From JAWCNN01 sp038848005 (lineage in GTDB: Archaea > Thermoproteota > Bathyarchaeia > Bathyarchaeales > Bathycorpusculaceae): a stretch of DNA of 50,388 bases. The stretch is from assembly GCA_038848005.1 (NCBI GenBank), contig JAWCNZ010000009.1:1-50388 (forward strand), read 5' to 3'. Numbering within the stretch: the stretch's first letter is position 1; every line of letters begins with the position of its first letter. A model generated the notes under the pieces. That model had not been told where the DNA came from. It searched no databases and worked only from the letters and a program-made list of their open reading frames with translations. Positions 42,455 to 50,388 of this stretch are shown here, one piece after another. A program made the translations under genes and the position numbers.

Positions 42455-42977
42455 AACCTCAAAAAGGCATAAGGCTGAAGCTCCAAAAAGCCTGCGGTTC
42501 GCCATTTATGTTTGCAGTACCTCTCGTTATCGGAAAATGGAAAAGGGCGAAAAAGTTGATGATGCCTCTGGAGATTTAATCGAGTCCTTTTTGAAAAACG
42601 CTGGGCATGTAGTGGCTTTTCGATGGATTATTCCAGACGATAAAAGTTTTATTGCTGATTGTATGCGAACGGCTTTATCCAACTCGGGTTTAGATGCTAT
42701 TGTTTTTTGCGGCGGCACCGGCATAGCGCCTTCAGACGTAACCATCGAGGCGGTTTCACCCTTTCTTGAAAAGGTTTTGCCAGGCTTCGGCGAAATTTTT
42801 AGGTTTTTAAGCTACAGCCACATGGGTTCTGCGGCTGTTTTGTCTCGTGCGGTTGCTGGCGTGGCTAAGGGCAAAGCCGTTTTTTGCATTCCCGGTTCGC
42901 CTGACGCTGTTAAGCTTTGTTTTGAAAAGCTTATATTGCCCGAAGTTGCTCACATCGTTAGGCACAGTCGGGAATAA
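42447..42977 (+). CDS. moaB: Molybdenum cofactor protein MoaB (MogA-like)
   Basis: A 176-residue MoaB/MogA fold. It has ICSTS-like YVCSTSRYRK, the conserved AIVFCGGTGIAPSDVTIEA near 84-102, GFGEIFRFLSYSHMGSAAV and AVFCIPGSPDAVKL. It binds or adenylylates molybdopterin before metal insertion. The next gene, moaA, starts 2 bp after its stop. MoaD and MoaE are not in the window. Confidence 0.94.
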   Translation: MSETSKRHKAEAPKSLRFAIYVCSTSRYRKMEKGEKVDDASGDLIESFLKNAGHVVAFRWIIPDDKSFIADCMRTALSNSGLDAIVFCGGTGIAPSDVTIEAVSPFLEKVLPGFGEIFRFLSYSHMGSAAVLSRAVAGVAKGKAVFCIPGSPDAVKLCFEKLILPEVAHIVRHSRE

Positions 42978-42979
42978 CG

Positions 42980-43966
42980 ATGGTGTTAGTCGACGTTTAT
43001 GGACGTCCACTTTTCAACTTGCGAATAGCCGTTACAAGACAGTGCAACCTAAATTGCCAATTCTGCCACATGGAAGGCGAAAAGAAAGGTGTTGAAAATT
43101 TTGCAGAGGAAATGAGTGTTGACGAAATTGTCCGCATTGTAAAAATTGCTGTTAGCCTAGGAATTTCCAAAGTAAAGCTGACAGGCGGAGAACCGCTCTT
43201 GCGTGAAGACATTTCAGAAATTGTCAAGCAAGTAGCTTCACTTAGCGGTTTAACAGATTTTTCCATGACAACCAATGGAACGGCGCTTGCCAGCTTAGCC
43301 GAGGAACTATGTGCTAATGGTTTGAGGCGTGTTAACATAAGCCTTCCAACTTTGGATGAAGAGGTTTATGGTAAGTTGACTGGTGGTAAGTTAGCCCATG
43401 TTTTGGAAGGTGTTAAAGCCGCTGTGAAAGTTGGTTTTTATCCTGTAAAACTTAACATGCTCGTTTTGAAAGGCGTAAATGACATGGCTGTTTCGGAAAT
43501 GATTGAATTCGCCAGAGAAACGGGCGCAATTTTGCAGTTGATAGAGCTTGAACCATTAAACATTAACCACGTCTATTACGTGGCGAACCACAAGCCCTTA
43601 GACGAATATGAAAGTATGCTCAAGCAGAAGGCAGTCAAAGTTGAAACTAGGCGTTACATGCAAAACCGCCATGTTTACTATTTGCCAGACGTAACGGTTG
43701 AGGTTGTGCATCCAATAGAAAACACGGATTTCTGCCTGCATTGCACACGCTTACGCCTAACAAGCGATGGAAAACTTAAACCTTGCCTAATGCGGAACGA
43801 CAATTTGGTGGATGTTTTAACGCCTATGAGAAATGGGGCAAGTGATAAAGAACTGGCTGGATTGTTTGAATTGGCAAACCAAAGAAGAGAACCATACAAC
43901 AATTCAAGCCATAAAATATCCAAAGGTCTATCCAATTTTGCAGTTGCCGACGCTCAGCAAAATTGA
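42980..43966 (+). CDS. moaA: GTP 3',8-cyclase, radical SAM
   Basis: A 328-residue radical SAM enzyme. Cluster I is RQCNLNCQFCHMEG (CxxxCxxC, residues ~19-26); KLTGGEPLLREDI binds SAM; MTTNGTALASL follows; cluster II is FCLHCTRLRLTSDG then KPCLMRND (Cx2C-x13-C). It turns GTP into 3',8-cyclo-GTP, the first step of molybdopterin synthesis. The C-terminus ends ADAQQN and lacks the Gly-Gly tail that bacterial and human homologues need. Both FeS clusters appear intact. Confidence 0.95.
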   Translation: MVLVDVYGRPLFNLRIAVTRQCNLNCQFCHMEGEKKGVENFAEEMSVDEIVRIVKIAVSLGISKVKLTGGEPLLREDISEIVKQVASLSGLTDFSMTTNGTALASLAEELCANGLRRVNISLPTLDEEVYGKLTGGKLAHVLEGVKAAVKVGFYPVKLNMLVLKGVNDMAVSEMIEFARETGAILQLIELEPLNINHVYYVANHKPLDEYESMLKQKAVKVETRRYMQNRHVYYLPDVTVEVVHPIENTDFCLHCTRLRLTSDGKLKPCLMRNDNLVDVLTPMRNGASDKELAGLFELANQRREPYNNSSHKISKGLSNFAVADAQQN

Positions 43967-44029
43967 CACTGCCAAAAACCGAAGCTAGAAGGTAGTTCAT
44001 TTTCCATTTTCTTAGTCGTTAACTTCATT

Positions 44030-44527
44030 TTACAGAGTTATCAGTTTTGCTTCGTGTTTTGTTGTGTCGTATAGGGCTATTGTTGATTTGCCACTTAAGT
44101 ACCCGCAAACTTCGCCTGGATTCACAACCAACGTCTTTCCATTACGGCTGATTTCTGCCTTGTGCGTGTGTCCATATACAACAACATCGAAAACTTCGCT
44201 TTTAACCAAGCTTTTTAGGAGTTCCTCTTCGTTTCCATGAAGCAAAGCGATTTTTCTGTTGTTAACGGTTATTTCTGCAAAGTTTCCACGTATTTCCAAA
44301 TTAGCGTTTTCGCTGAACCTTTTCTTTAAAAGTTCACGGTCTCCGTCGTTGTTGCCGAAAACTCCAATCAACTTCGCCTTCAACTCCATAAATTTTGGAA
44401 TGACGAAAGGTGCAATGTAATCTCCAGCGTGAAGCACAAGCCCGACGGCTTCGGCGTTCAGCCTTTCCACCGCTTTGTCTATTAGTGGCAAGTTGTCATG
44501 TGTATCCGCCATTAACCCAACAAGCAC
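44030..44527 (-). CDS. YfcE-like metallophosphoesterase
   Basis: A 165-residue calcineurin-like phosphoesterase with a full metal set: GLMADTHDNLPLID (DxH, residues 5-12), LVLHAGDYIAP (GD), VFGNNDGD (GNxD), ALLHGNEE (H) and VVYGHTHKAE (GHTH) near 117-122. It hydrolyses phosphodiesters and is close to YfcE/MJ0936. It diverges from the winged-helix gene at 44701 across a region with repeated TCTAGA sites. Confidence 0.93.
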   Translation of the reverse strand: MLVGLMADTHDNLPLIDKAVERLNAEAVGLVLHAGDYIAPFVIPKFMELKAKLIGVFGNNDGDRELLKKRFSENANLEIRGNFAEITVNNRKIALLHGNEEELLKSLVKSEVFDVVVYGHTHKAEISRNGKTLVVNPGEVCGYLSGKSTIALYDTTKHEAKLITL

Positions 44528-44558
44528 CTTTTCCCACCTTTCCTAACAATTTCCGTCC

Positions 44559-44686
44559 ATATAAAATAAAGTTTTTCGTCTAGAAGTTTATTCTAGAGAA
44601 TATTTCACTTTTTAGAATAAATGCATAAGCGAAACACTACTTAAAATACTCGAAGTTGCTTTTTCATCTAGAAAACTGTTCTAAAA
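44559..44686. promoter_or_regulatory. Divergent promoter with paired TCTAGA operator-like sites
   Basis: TCTAGA-like sites lie at 44579-44584, 44592-44597, 44611-44616 (TTTAGA), 44667-44672 and 44680-44685 (TCTAAA). The first two and the last two are each exactly 13 bp apart centre to centre. The first pair abuts a TATA-like run on the minus strand (TTTATTTTATAT, about 44559-44571) for the phosphoesterase; the second pair falls just after a plus-strand CTTAAAATA (about 44640) for the winged-helix gene. Likely sites for that winged-helix protein; inference. Confidence 0.6.
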
Positions 44687-44700
44687 GAGGAATATAGAAA

Positions 44701-45042
44701 ATGAATAGTTGGAGTCCAAACCCATCGCCTAAAAGGCGAGATAAACTTTACATAATTGCAGAAATTTTGGAGATAGCCGAAGAAGGAACATTAAAAACCC
44801 AAATTATGTATAGGGCAAACTTAAGCTTTACACAGCTTAACCATTACTTGCGGTTTATGGTAAAACTCAACTTGCTGGACAAAATCTGCGAAAATGGTAA
44901 GGAAATTTATAAGACAACTGAGAAGGGCTTGAACTTTCTTAGGCGTTACAGAGAATTAACCGAACTTCTAAAAACAGAAAACACAAACTCTTACAGAAAC
45001 AATGTTAAGTTGCCCCCTCCGCACTTGCTTAAGGAAAATTAG
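44701..45042 (+). CDS. Winged-helix transcriptional regulator
   Basis: A 113-residue protein with a single archaeal winged-helix domain: KLYIIAEILEIAEEGTLKTQ, IMYRANLSFTQLNHYLRFMV (recognition helix near 50-60), LLDKICENGKEIYKTTEKGLNFLRR (wing and dimer helix, split). This form is common in archaea (COG3432-like). It lies beside operator-like TCTAGA pairs and probably regulates its own gene and the divergent phosphoesterase. The tail after residue 85 is polar. Confidence 0.85.
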   Translation: MNSWSPNPSPKRRDKLYIIAEILEIAEEGTLKTQIMYRANLSFTQLNHYLRFMVKLNLLDKICENGKEIYKTTEKGLNFLRRYRELTELLKTENTNSYRNNVKLPPPHLLKEN

Positions 45043-45051
45043 CATTTTCAA

Positions 45052-45183
45052 CTACTGCTTTGGTTTCTGCTGTTCCTTCAAATAGTTTTTAACTTTCTCC
45101 CTTATTGTTGGAAACTCGTCTAACATGGCCTTTACAACTTGCCAACGTAGTTCTTCAGTTTCCAGTTTTTCAATTGTTTTCAT
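45052..45183 (-). CDS. Small 43-residue helical protein
   Basis: Too short for most gene callers. Reading from ATG at 45183 to TAG at 45052 gives an acidic-basic amphipathic protein (EKLETEELRWQVVKAMLDEF, then TIREKVKNYLKEQQKPKQ). The periodic helix and a TATA-like TTTTATATAG about 30-40 bp upstream support it. It is convergent with the winged-helix gene, 9 bp apart. Function unknown; the size suggests a regulator or adaptor. Confidence 0.55.
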   Translation of the reverse strand: MKTIEKLETEELRWQVVKAMLDEFPTIREKVKNYLKEQQKPKQ

Positions 45184-45201
45184 GTAGAAGCCCAAAATAG
45201 T

Positions 45202-45230
45202 GTATAGCAATATACTATATAAAATTTTAT
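45202..45230 (-). promoter_or_regulatory. Promoter and inverted repeat of the small gene
   Basis: An inverted repeat GTATA-GCAA-TATAC lies at 45202-45215, directly downstream (minus strand) of an AAATTTTATATAG TATA-like run. It covers the expected transcription start, so it could be an operator. Confidence 0.4.
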
Positions 45231-45250
45231 CATCAACAAAAATGGGGAAG

Positions 45251-46603
45251 TTACTTGACAGTTAAAACGTTAATCGGCTTTTTCAGAACCTTCACAGCAA
45301 CCACAACAACGACAATAGCCGCAGTAACGCCCAACAAAATCAACGGCAGCCTTATCGAAAGCCACGGAACAACCTCTTCAACGCCTATTGACGGGTCATG
45401 TTCCAAAACGCCGTCGCCAAAGTACGGATAACCTATAAACAACTTTACGTAATTTCCTCTCGGCATGTAAGCAGCTGTAACATTAACTATGGTTTTCTCT
45501 TGAGTGGTGGTGTTAATAACCACTGCAGTATTAACAAAGTCAAAGAACCCAGCTAAAGTCTGACTTTCGTTAGCGAAACGCAACCTAAACCGCTCGTGCA
45601 AGCGAGTTCTAACATTTAAAGCATCTGTCTGCTCTGTTATTCTGTTGCGTATCTGGATTTTCTGTCCCCCAGCAATTATGTTGGATAAGCCTGAGTTTTC
45701 TCCAACTGGTTCCGCTGGGTCAGTTACAGCATCTTCAGGAATTGTTTGCAATGGTGTGTTGACGTCTTGTTCAGCTATTTGGAGTTTCTCGGCATTTATG
45801 GATGCCAAGTCCACCAACAACGCTAAACCAGCGCGCAATTTCGGAACAGTTAAGCCGAACTCGTTTTGAAGAACCTCAAATAAACTGTTTAATTTGTCAG
45901 TGTTCCAATCCCAACCTTTTATTATCAAGTCCATTTTAAGCTCTCCAGCTTTCGCTGTATAATCGTATAGCCCACACACGTTTTCTGCGGCGTCTGTAGC
46001 GTAGAATCTACAGCGGATTATCACGTTGCCCTCTGCAAAATCAAATGTTGGGGGCGCATCCACAAGCGTAAAGTTAAAGGAAATGTATGAAACACCGTCT
46101 TCCCTCGTGACGTTTTCGGGACCAGTTAAATTCCAACGGCAAGCGCTGAACGGCAGAAAAGCCGGATGGAAGCCTAAAAGCCAACCGAAATATGCTCTGA
46201 TTCTATTTCTTATTTGGGTTCTGTGGGGTTCAGGCTTTGACATAGCGTACTTAGCCTCTAACCTTTCCTGTATCGTCAAGTTGTTGGCTACATATTCGTT
46301 GCGGTAATAGTCAAAGTCAAGCGTTAAGTATTCAATTAATCCCTTATACTTAACCACGTGAATGTTGCTGGTGTCGTTTGTGTACCACCATAGAAACATG
46401 GGCTTTTTTCCGCCTGCGGGAAACATTATTGTTATTAAATCCGTTTGGACTTTCCACCATTTGCCATCGTTGGAAAGCGTATAATTCAATTTTCGTTGGT
46501 TGCCCGCAGCGTTGACGCCGCTGACTAAAAACGCTTGTATAACCATGGAAGCTAGTAAGATAGCTAAAGAAGCCGTTTTCATCATTTTTCTAGTGTTTTT
46601 CAA
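45251..46603 (-). CDS. Secreted membrane-anchored protein of unknown function
   Basis: A 450-residue protein. An N-terminal Sec signal (MKTASLAILLASMVIQAFLV, cleavage near VNA-AG at ~32) and a C-terminal membrane helix (LPLILLGVTAAIVVVVVAV, ~418-440) with a basic KVLKK stop-transfer place ~380 residues outside the cell. The ectodomain is beta-rich with Asn-x-Ser/Thr sites (NLTI, NVTR, NFTL, NESQ), so it may be N-glycosylated. No family recognised. A palindromic site lies 80 bp upstream, and the membrane HTH gene upstream on the same strand may control it. Confidence 0.7.
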   Translation of the reverse strand: MKNTRKMMKTASLAILLASMVIQAFLVSGVNAAGNQRKLNYTLSNDGKWWKVQTDLITIMFPAGGKKPMFLWWYTNDTSNIHVVKYKGLIEYLTLDFDYYRNEYVANNLTIQERLEAKYAMSKPEPHRTQIRNRIRAYFGWLLGFHPAFLPFSACRWNLTGPENVTREDGVSYISFNFTLVDAPPTFDFAEGNVIIRCRFYATDAAENVCGLYDYTAKAGELKMDLIIKGWDWNTDKLNSLFEVLQNEFGLTVPKLRAGLALLVDLASINAEKLQIAEQDVNTPLQTIPEDAVTDPAEPVGENSGLSNIIAGGQKIQIRNRITEQTDALNVRTRLHERFRLRFANESQTLAGFFDFVNTAVVINTTTQEKTIVNVTAAYMPRGNYVKLFIGYPYFGDGVLEHDPSIGVEEVVPWLSIRLPLILLGVTAAIVVVVVAVKVLKKPINVLTVK

Positions 46604-46681
46604 GTTTTATCACCGAAAAACACTATGTTAAACGGTTTATTAAGAAAATCGTTTCCATAAAACCCGAACTTCGTTTTTAGA

Positions 46682-46696
46682 AGGTTCTAGAAACCT
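46682..46696. promoter_or_regulatory. Inverted repeat AGGTT-CTAGA-AACCT
   Basis: A perfect 5-bp inverted repeat around CTAGA lies between the membrane HTH gene (ends 46704) and the secreted-protein gene (starts 46603). On the minus strand a C-T-A-A-A-A-A run follows. It could be the HTH gene's terminator or an operator for the secreted protein. The CTAGA centre resembles the TCTAGA sites at 44.6 kb. Confidence 0.4.
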
Positions 46697-46703
46697 CGAA
46701 CTT

Positions 46704-47534
46704 TCACGTGAACCGTCCAAGCATGAACAGAACCGCCATGTTTAGGTATACGGCTATTAGACTCATCGTTATGCCTTTGTCAAGGCGCAAGCCCTTTCCA
46801 TAACAAAAGGCTGCTGAAACCAACATTAAACTCCAAATTTGAAGAACAATTAGAATGGCTAGTTTCACGGTTTCCAATTCCATGTAGTACAAGCCCAAGG
46901 CTTCTGTAACTGTTGGAACAGCCATGTAAATGTACGGGTAAAACGCCAACGGAAAAGCTGCCAAACCAACACAAGTGAAAAGTTGAAGGTCATTTCCCAC
47001 ATGCTTAAAAACAGCGTATGTGAGGATTTCCGCTAAAAGAAACAAGCCTATCCAGTTGAATATAAAAAGCACGGCTATTCCCGTAAAGTTACGGATGGAA
47101 TAGTCAAAGTAAAAGAACAAGGCGGGTTCAAGCCTTGCTTGAGCGGCGCCTACAGCGCCGAAAAACAGTACAGCCAACGAAACTGGCAAAAGCCTTAGGG
47201 GTTTGTTTGTTTTGGCGAATAGCGGCGAAAGAAAAATCCATTTTGCCAAGCGGTGGCTGAAGGTTTCGCTTATTTCCAACGACGGCGGAACGTTTCCTTC
47301 CTTCAAAACTTTGTATAGGAGTTGTCCCTTATCGTTAAGTCTATACTTGCGCTGTTTGTCCTGCGTGATAAATTCTGAAAGCATGTCCAAGTGATAGTAA
47401 ACTGTGCCGACGCCTAAACCTAAGGTTTCCCTCAACTCTTTAAACCCAATTTTTTCTTGAACGCCTAAAATTTCAATTATTTTTCGACGTGTTGGGTCTC
47501 TCAGCAAAGTGTAATATCGCGACAAGTTTTCCAT
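46704..47534 (-). CDS. Membrane-bound ArsR-like HTH regulator
   Basis: A 276-residue protein from ATG at 47534 (MENLSRYYTLLRDPTRRKII); the ORF extends 46 codons upstream but that part looks noncoding. An N-terminal winged helix (KIGFKELRETLGLGVGTVYY, then HLDMLSEF) is followed by about five membrane helices (PLRLLPVSLAVLFFGAVGAA; IAVLFIFNWIGLFLLAEILT; LQLFTCVGLAAFPLAFYPYI; LAILIVLQIWSLMLVSAAF; SLIAVYLNMAVLFML). The membrane part resembles a Yip1-like bundle. It may sense envelope state and act on nearby genes. Confidence 0.78.
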   Translation of the reverse strand: MENLSRYYTLLRDPTRRKIIEILGVQEKIGFKELRETLGLGVGTVYYHLDMLSEFITQDKQRKYRLNDKGQLLYKVLKEGNVPPSLEISETFSHRLAKWIFLSPLFAKTNKPLRLLPVSLAVLFFGAVGAAQARLEPALFFYFDYSIRNFTGIAVLFIFNWIGLFLLAEILTYAVFKHVGNDLQLFTCVGLAAFPLAFYPYIYMAVPTVTEALGLYYMELETVKLAILIVLQIWSLMLVSAAFCYGKGLRLDKGITMSLIAVYLNMAVLFMLGRFT

Positions 47535-47699
47535 CGAAGCCACCGCAACCCTAAACTTTAGTTGTAGTATGGTTTTATGATTTTCTGTTTGGAATATTCT
47601 TCGTTTGGGAATACTTGATTTATTCTGTAAATGCTTTTTGTTCTTGCGGAGAAAGGAGGGGACCCTTCCCATTTACAACTTAAATAAAAGGGTTACGTT

Positions 47700-49076
47700 A
47701 TGAAATTTTCCAGAATCGTTTACTTGGCTTTTTGCATCCCATTCATTCTAGCCTATTTTTCGTGGCGGTTTTTCCCAGTTTTCGCCAGCGCATTTATAGC
47801 TTACACTTTTGGGTATACAGCGGAAAAGCCCGCAAACTGGCTTTGGCTTGTTACCGCCAAAATCTTTTTTGGCTGGTATACTTTTTTGGCTGTGGGCGTT
47901 GCTGGTTTTTGGGCTTTAGCAGCCACATTCGCAAGAATTAAACGGGAAAAAATGAAACGTTCAGTTTTTTATCCGATGGTTTCCTTTGTTGTTCCAGCCT
48001 ACAACGAAGAGCGAAACATTGCCCGTTGCATAACAAGCCTTTTCAAATGCGCAAGGGAATACGCTGGCTTATGCGAAATAATTGTTGTTGACGATGGAAG
48101 CCGTGATTACACATACGAAATTGCTTGGGCAACAATAGAAGTTAACCGCAAAAAACATCCGCAAATTCGCGGAAAAGTTGTTAGGCATTCGGCTAACATG
48201 GGCAAGGTTGAAGCCATCAAAACAGGCGTTGACAAAGCTTTAGGCAGCCTAATAGCCGTTGTAGACGCAGATTCGTGGTGGACGCCCAACACGTTGAAGG
48301 CGCTTGTTGATTACATGCTTTCAAACGGGAAAAAAGCCGTTACGGGATACGTGCATCCCTCAGATGGAAACGGCGAATTTAATCCATACGTGATTTTGCA
48401 GCAGCTTGAATACAGCCAAGGCTTAGGCGTAGCCCGCTGCGCCCAATCGCTTGGCAACAACGTTTTGGTTGTTTCCGGAGCTATTGGCTTGTATGATGCC
48501 GATGTTCTCAGAGAAATCCTAAATAACAAGCGCATTCGCTCAGTAACCGAAGATTTAGAAATAACCTTGGAAATGCATAAGAAAGGCTGTGCAGTTGCCT
48601 ACGTGAATATTGCCAAAAGCTCCACAATCGCCCCAAAATCATTCAACGTTTTATGGAATCAACGCCTCAGGTGGTTTACAGGCTGGCTTCACAACACATT
48701 GGGCATACATAAAGAGTTGCTTCTAAAAAAGTCTTGGTTAACACTGCTTTTGTGGTACTGCTACGTTTTCGAGTACGGCGGCGCCTTCATCGACTTAGCC
48801 GCTTTATCCGCCTTTCCTTTCCTTTTCTGGTTCGCCCCAGACCGAATATGCTTTATTCTTAACCTGCTCGTTTTCGCATCATACAGCCTACTAATCGGCA
48901 TCATAAATCAAGCAATAGCCCTAAAATACGCATACAACCACCACAACTATAAAGCACTGCTTTTCTACACGCCGTTTTACCCAATCCTACGCTTAATCAA
49001 CATACTCGCACGAGTAACAAGCACCATCAAATATTTTCTCGGAGACAACGGAAAATGGCATCACGCCAAAAAATAA
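47700..49076 (+). CDS. Processive membrane GT2 glycosyltransferase
   Basis: A 458-residue protein. Two N-terminal membrane helices (IVYLAFCIPFILAYFSW; WYTFLAVGVAGFWALAATF) precede the GT2 domain: VSFVVPAYNEERNIARCITS, IIVVDDGSRDYTYEIA, IAVVDADSWWTPN (DxD), SVTEDLEITLEM and NQRLRWFTGW (QxxRW). Further helices follow (LLLWYCYVFEYGGAFIDLAAL; ICFILNLLVFASYSLLIGII). It resembles cellulose/chitin/hyaluronan synthase-type enzymes. The last ~200 bp are C/A-rich. It diverges from the membrane HTH gene across a 165-bp spacer with two GGAATA-type sites. Confidence 0.9.
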   Translation: MKFSRIVYLAFCIPFILAYFSWRFFPVFASAFIAYTFGYTAEKPANWLWLVTAKIFFGWYTFLAVGVAGFWALAATFARIKREKMKRSVFYPMVSFVVPAYNEERNIARCITSLFKCAREYAGLCEIIVVDDGSRDYTYEIAWATIEVNRKKHPQIRGKVVRHSANMGKVEAIKTGVDKALGSLIAVVDADSWWTPNTLKALVDYMLSNGKKAVTGYVHPSDGNGEFNPYVILQQLEYSQGLGVARCAQSLGNNVLVVSGAIGLYDADVLREILNNKRIRSVTEDLEITLEMHKKGCAVAYVNIAKSSTIAPKSFNVLWNQRLRWFTGWLHNTLGIHKELLLKKSWLTLLLWYCYVFEYGGAFIDLAALSAFPFLFWFAPDRICFILNLLVFASYSLLIGIINQAIALKYAYNHHNYKALLFYTPFYPILRLINILARVTSTIKYFLGDNGKWHHAKK

Positions 49077-49121
49077 CTTCAGCCGCCGACGGCAAACAAT
49101 AACGTATATTAGTTTGGAAAG

Positions 49122-49134
49122 AAATATTTATATT
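49122..49134 (+). promoter_or_regulatory. rRNA operon TATA-like box
   Basis: AAATATTTATATT at 49122-49134, preceded by GGAAAG (BRE-like), lies about 240 bp before the 16S gene and just upstream of the structured leader. Transcription would begin near 49158-49163. Confidence 0.5.
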
Positions 49135-49141
49135 GGCTAAG

Positions 49142-49372
49142 ACGCCCAAATTTCATTTAGGCGATTACAGCCAGCCCCGCAATTATTATGGCGGCGGCTC
49201 AACCCCAACTAAAAAGGCGTAATAAAACGCCCCAAAGGATGAGGACGGTTGGCCTCCAATTGCGGGGACAAACATGTAGACCTGACGTTCACCATGTTAG
49301 GTCTGAAGTGGGCTTTGACGTTTAATGGTTGTTCCCCTCCAAATCCAGTTGGCTTTGCGGTTGTAACTCCCA
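49142..49372 (+). other. Structured pre-16S leader
   Basis: The spacer holds several hairpins: CGCC/GGCG (49143-49146 with 49060+100, i.e. 49160-49163); a 10-bp stem CCCCGCAATT (49175-49184) with AATTGCGGGG (49258-49267) enclosing GGCGT/ACGCC (49216-49220/49227-49231); and a 9-bp stem at 49278-49286 with 49296-49304. They probably guide rRNA processing; the 16S 3' flank is outside the window. Confidence 0.5.

Positions 49373-50388
<1,016 letters not shown>

Overview
The window is archaeal chromosome. It ends in the 5' two thirds of a 16S rRNA gene with an archaeal 5' end, and it carries an archaeal SRP RNA, a tRNA-Val that appears to hold an intron, and archaeal-type enzymes: bifunctional FBP aldolase/phosphatase, pyruvoyl arginine decarboxylase, short triose-phosphate isomerase, an Orc1/Cdc6-like ATPase and NurA. 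Many genes start with TTG or GTG, and TATA-like boxes lie 25-35 bp upstream of several genes. The 16S sequence and gene mix look like Bathyarchaeia (MCG, Thermoproteota). That placement is an inference from memory; no tree was computed.

Region 1 (1-16.0 kb) is an accessory surface-glycan locus, mostly on the minus strand. It holds a 3-amino-3,6-dideoxyhexose-type module (FdtA-like cupin isomerase, NeuD/PglD-like acetyltransferase, a propeller glycosidase-like protein and a partial GNAT protein). It also holds GT2 and GT4 glycosyltransferases (one GT2 is only a fragment), three sugar-nucleotide epimerases, a DegT aminotransferase, and a tight five-gene operon (ATP-grasp, HAD, DUF354, epimerase, shortened nucleotide-sugar dehydrogenase). 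A VapBC toxin-antitoxin pair sits in the middle.

Region 2 (16.0-18.5 kb) has the tRNA-Val, a gene-poor stretch and an unusually long NurA. Region 3 (18.5-27.7 kb) is a second, co-directional glycan operon: a small helical protein, a processive GT2, two large multi-pass membrane proteins of the lipid-linked-sugar glycosyltransferase kind, two more GT2s and a GT4. The last two genes show an abrupt change in base composition.

Region 4 (27.7-32.3 kb) has a coiled-coil protein, two paralogous small membrane proteins, a secreted dockerin protein, a tRNA-Ser and a secreted/anchored small protein. Parts of it are linked by short repeated sequences. Region 5 (32.4-40.4 kb) is central sugar metabolism: FBP aldolase/phosphatase, GalT, glycogen debranching enzyme, DUF89 phosphatase and TpiA. 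It also holds cutA, the SRP RNA and the pyruvoyl arginine decarboxylase.

Region 6 (40.5-44.0 kb) is an operon joining an Orc1/Cdc6-like AAA+ ATPase and a winged-helix protein to moaC, moaB and moaA. Region 7 (44.0-49.1 kb) holds a YfcE-like phosphoesterase, winged-helix regulators with clear operator-like sites, an unlisted 43-residue small gene, a membrane-anchored secreted protein, a membrane-bound HTH regulator and a processive GT2. Region 8 is the rRNA promoter, a structured leader and the 16S gene.

No CRISPR array, insertion sequence or intact mobile element was seen. The best candidates for something new are the five-gene ATP-grasp/DUF354 operon, the tRNA-Val insertion between the D arm and anticodon arm, the paired TCTAGA sites around 44.6 kb, the mosaic glycosyltransferase genes and the paralogous membrane-protein pair.
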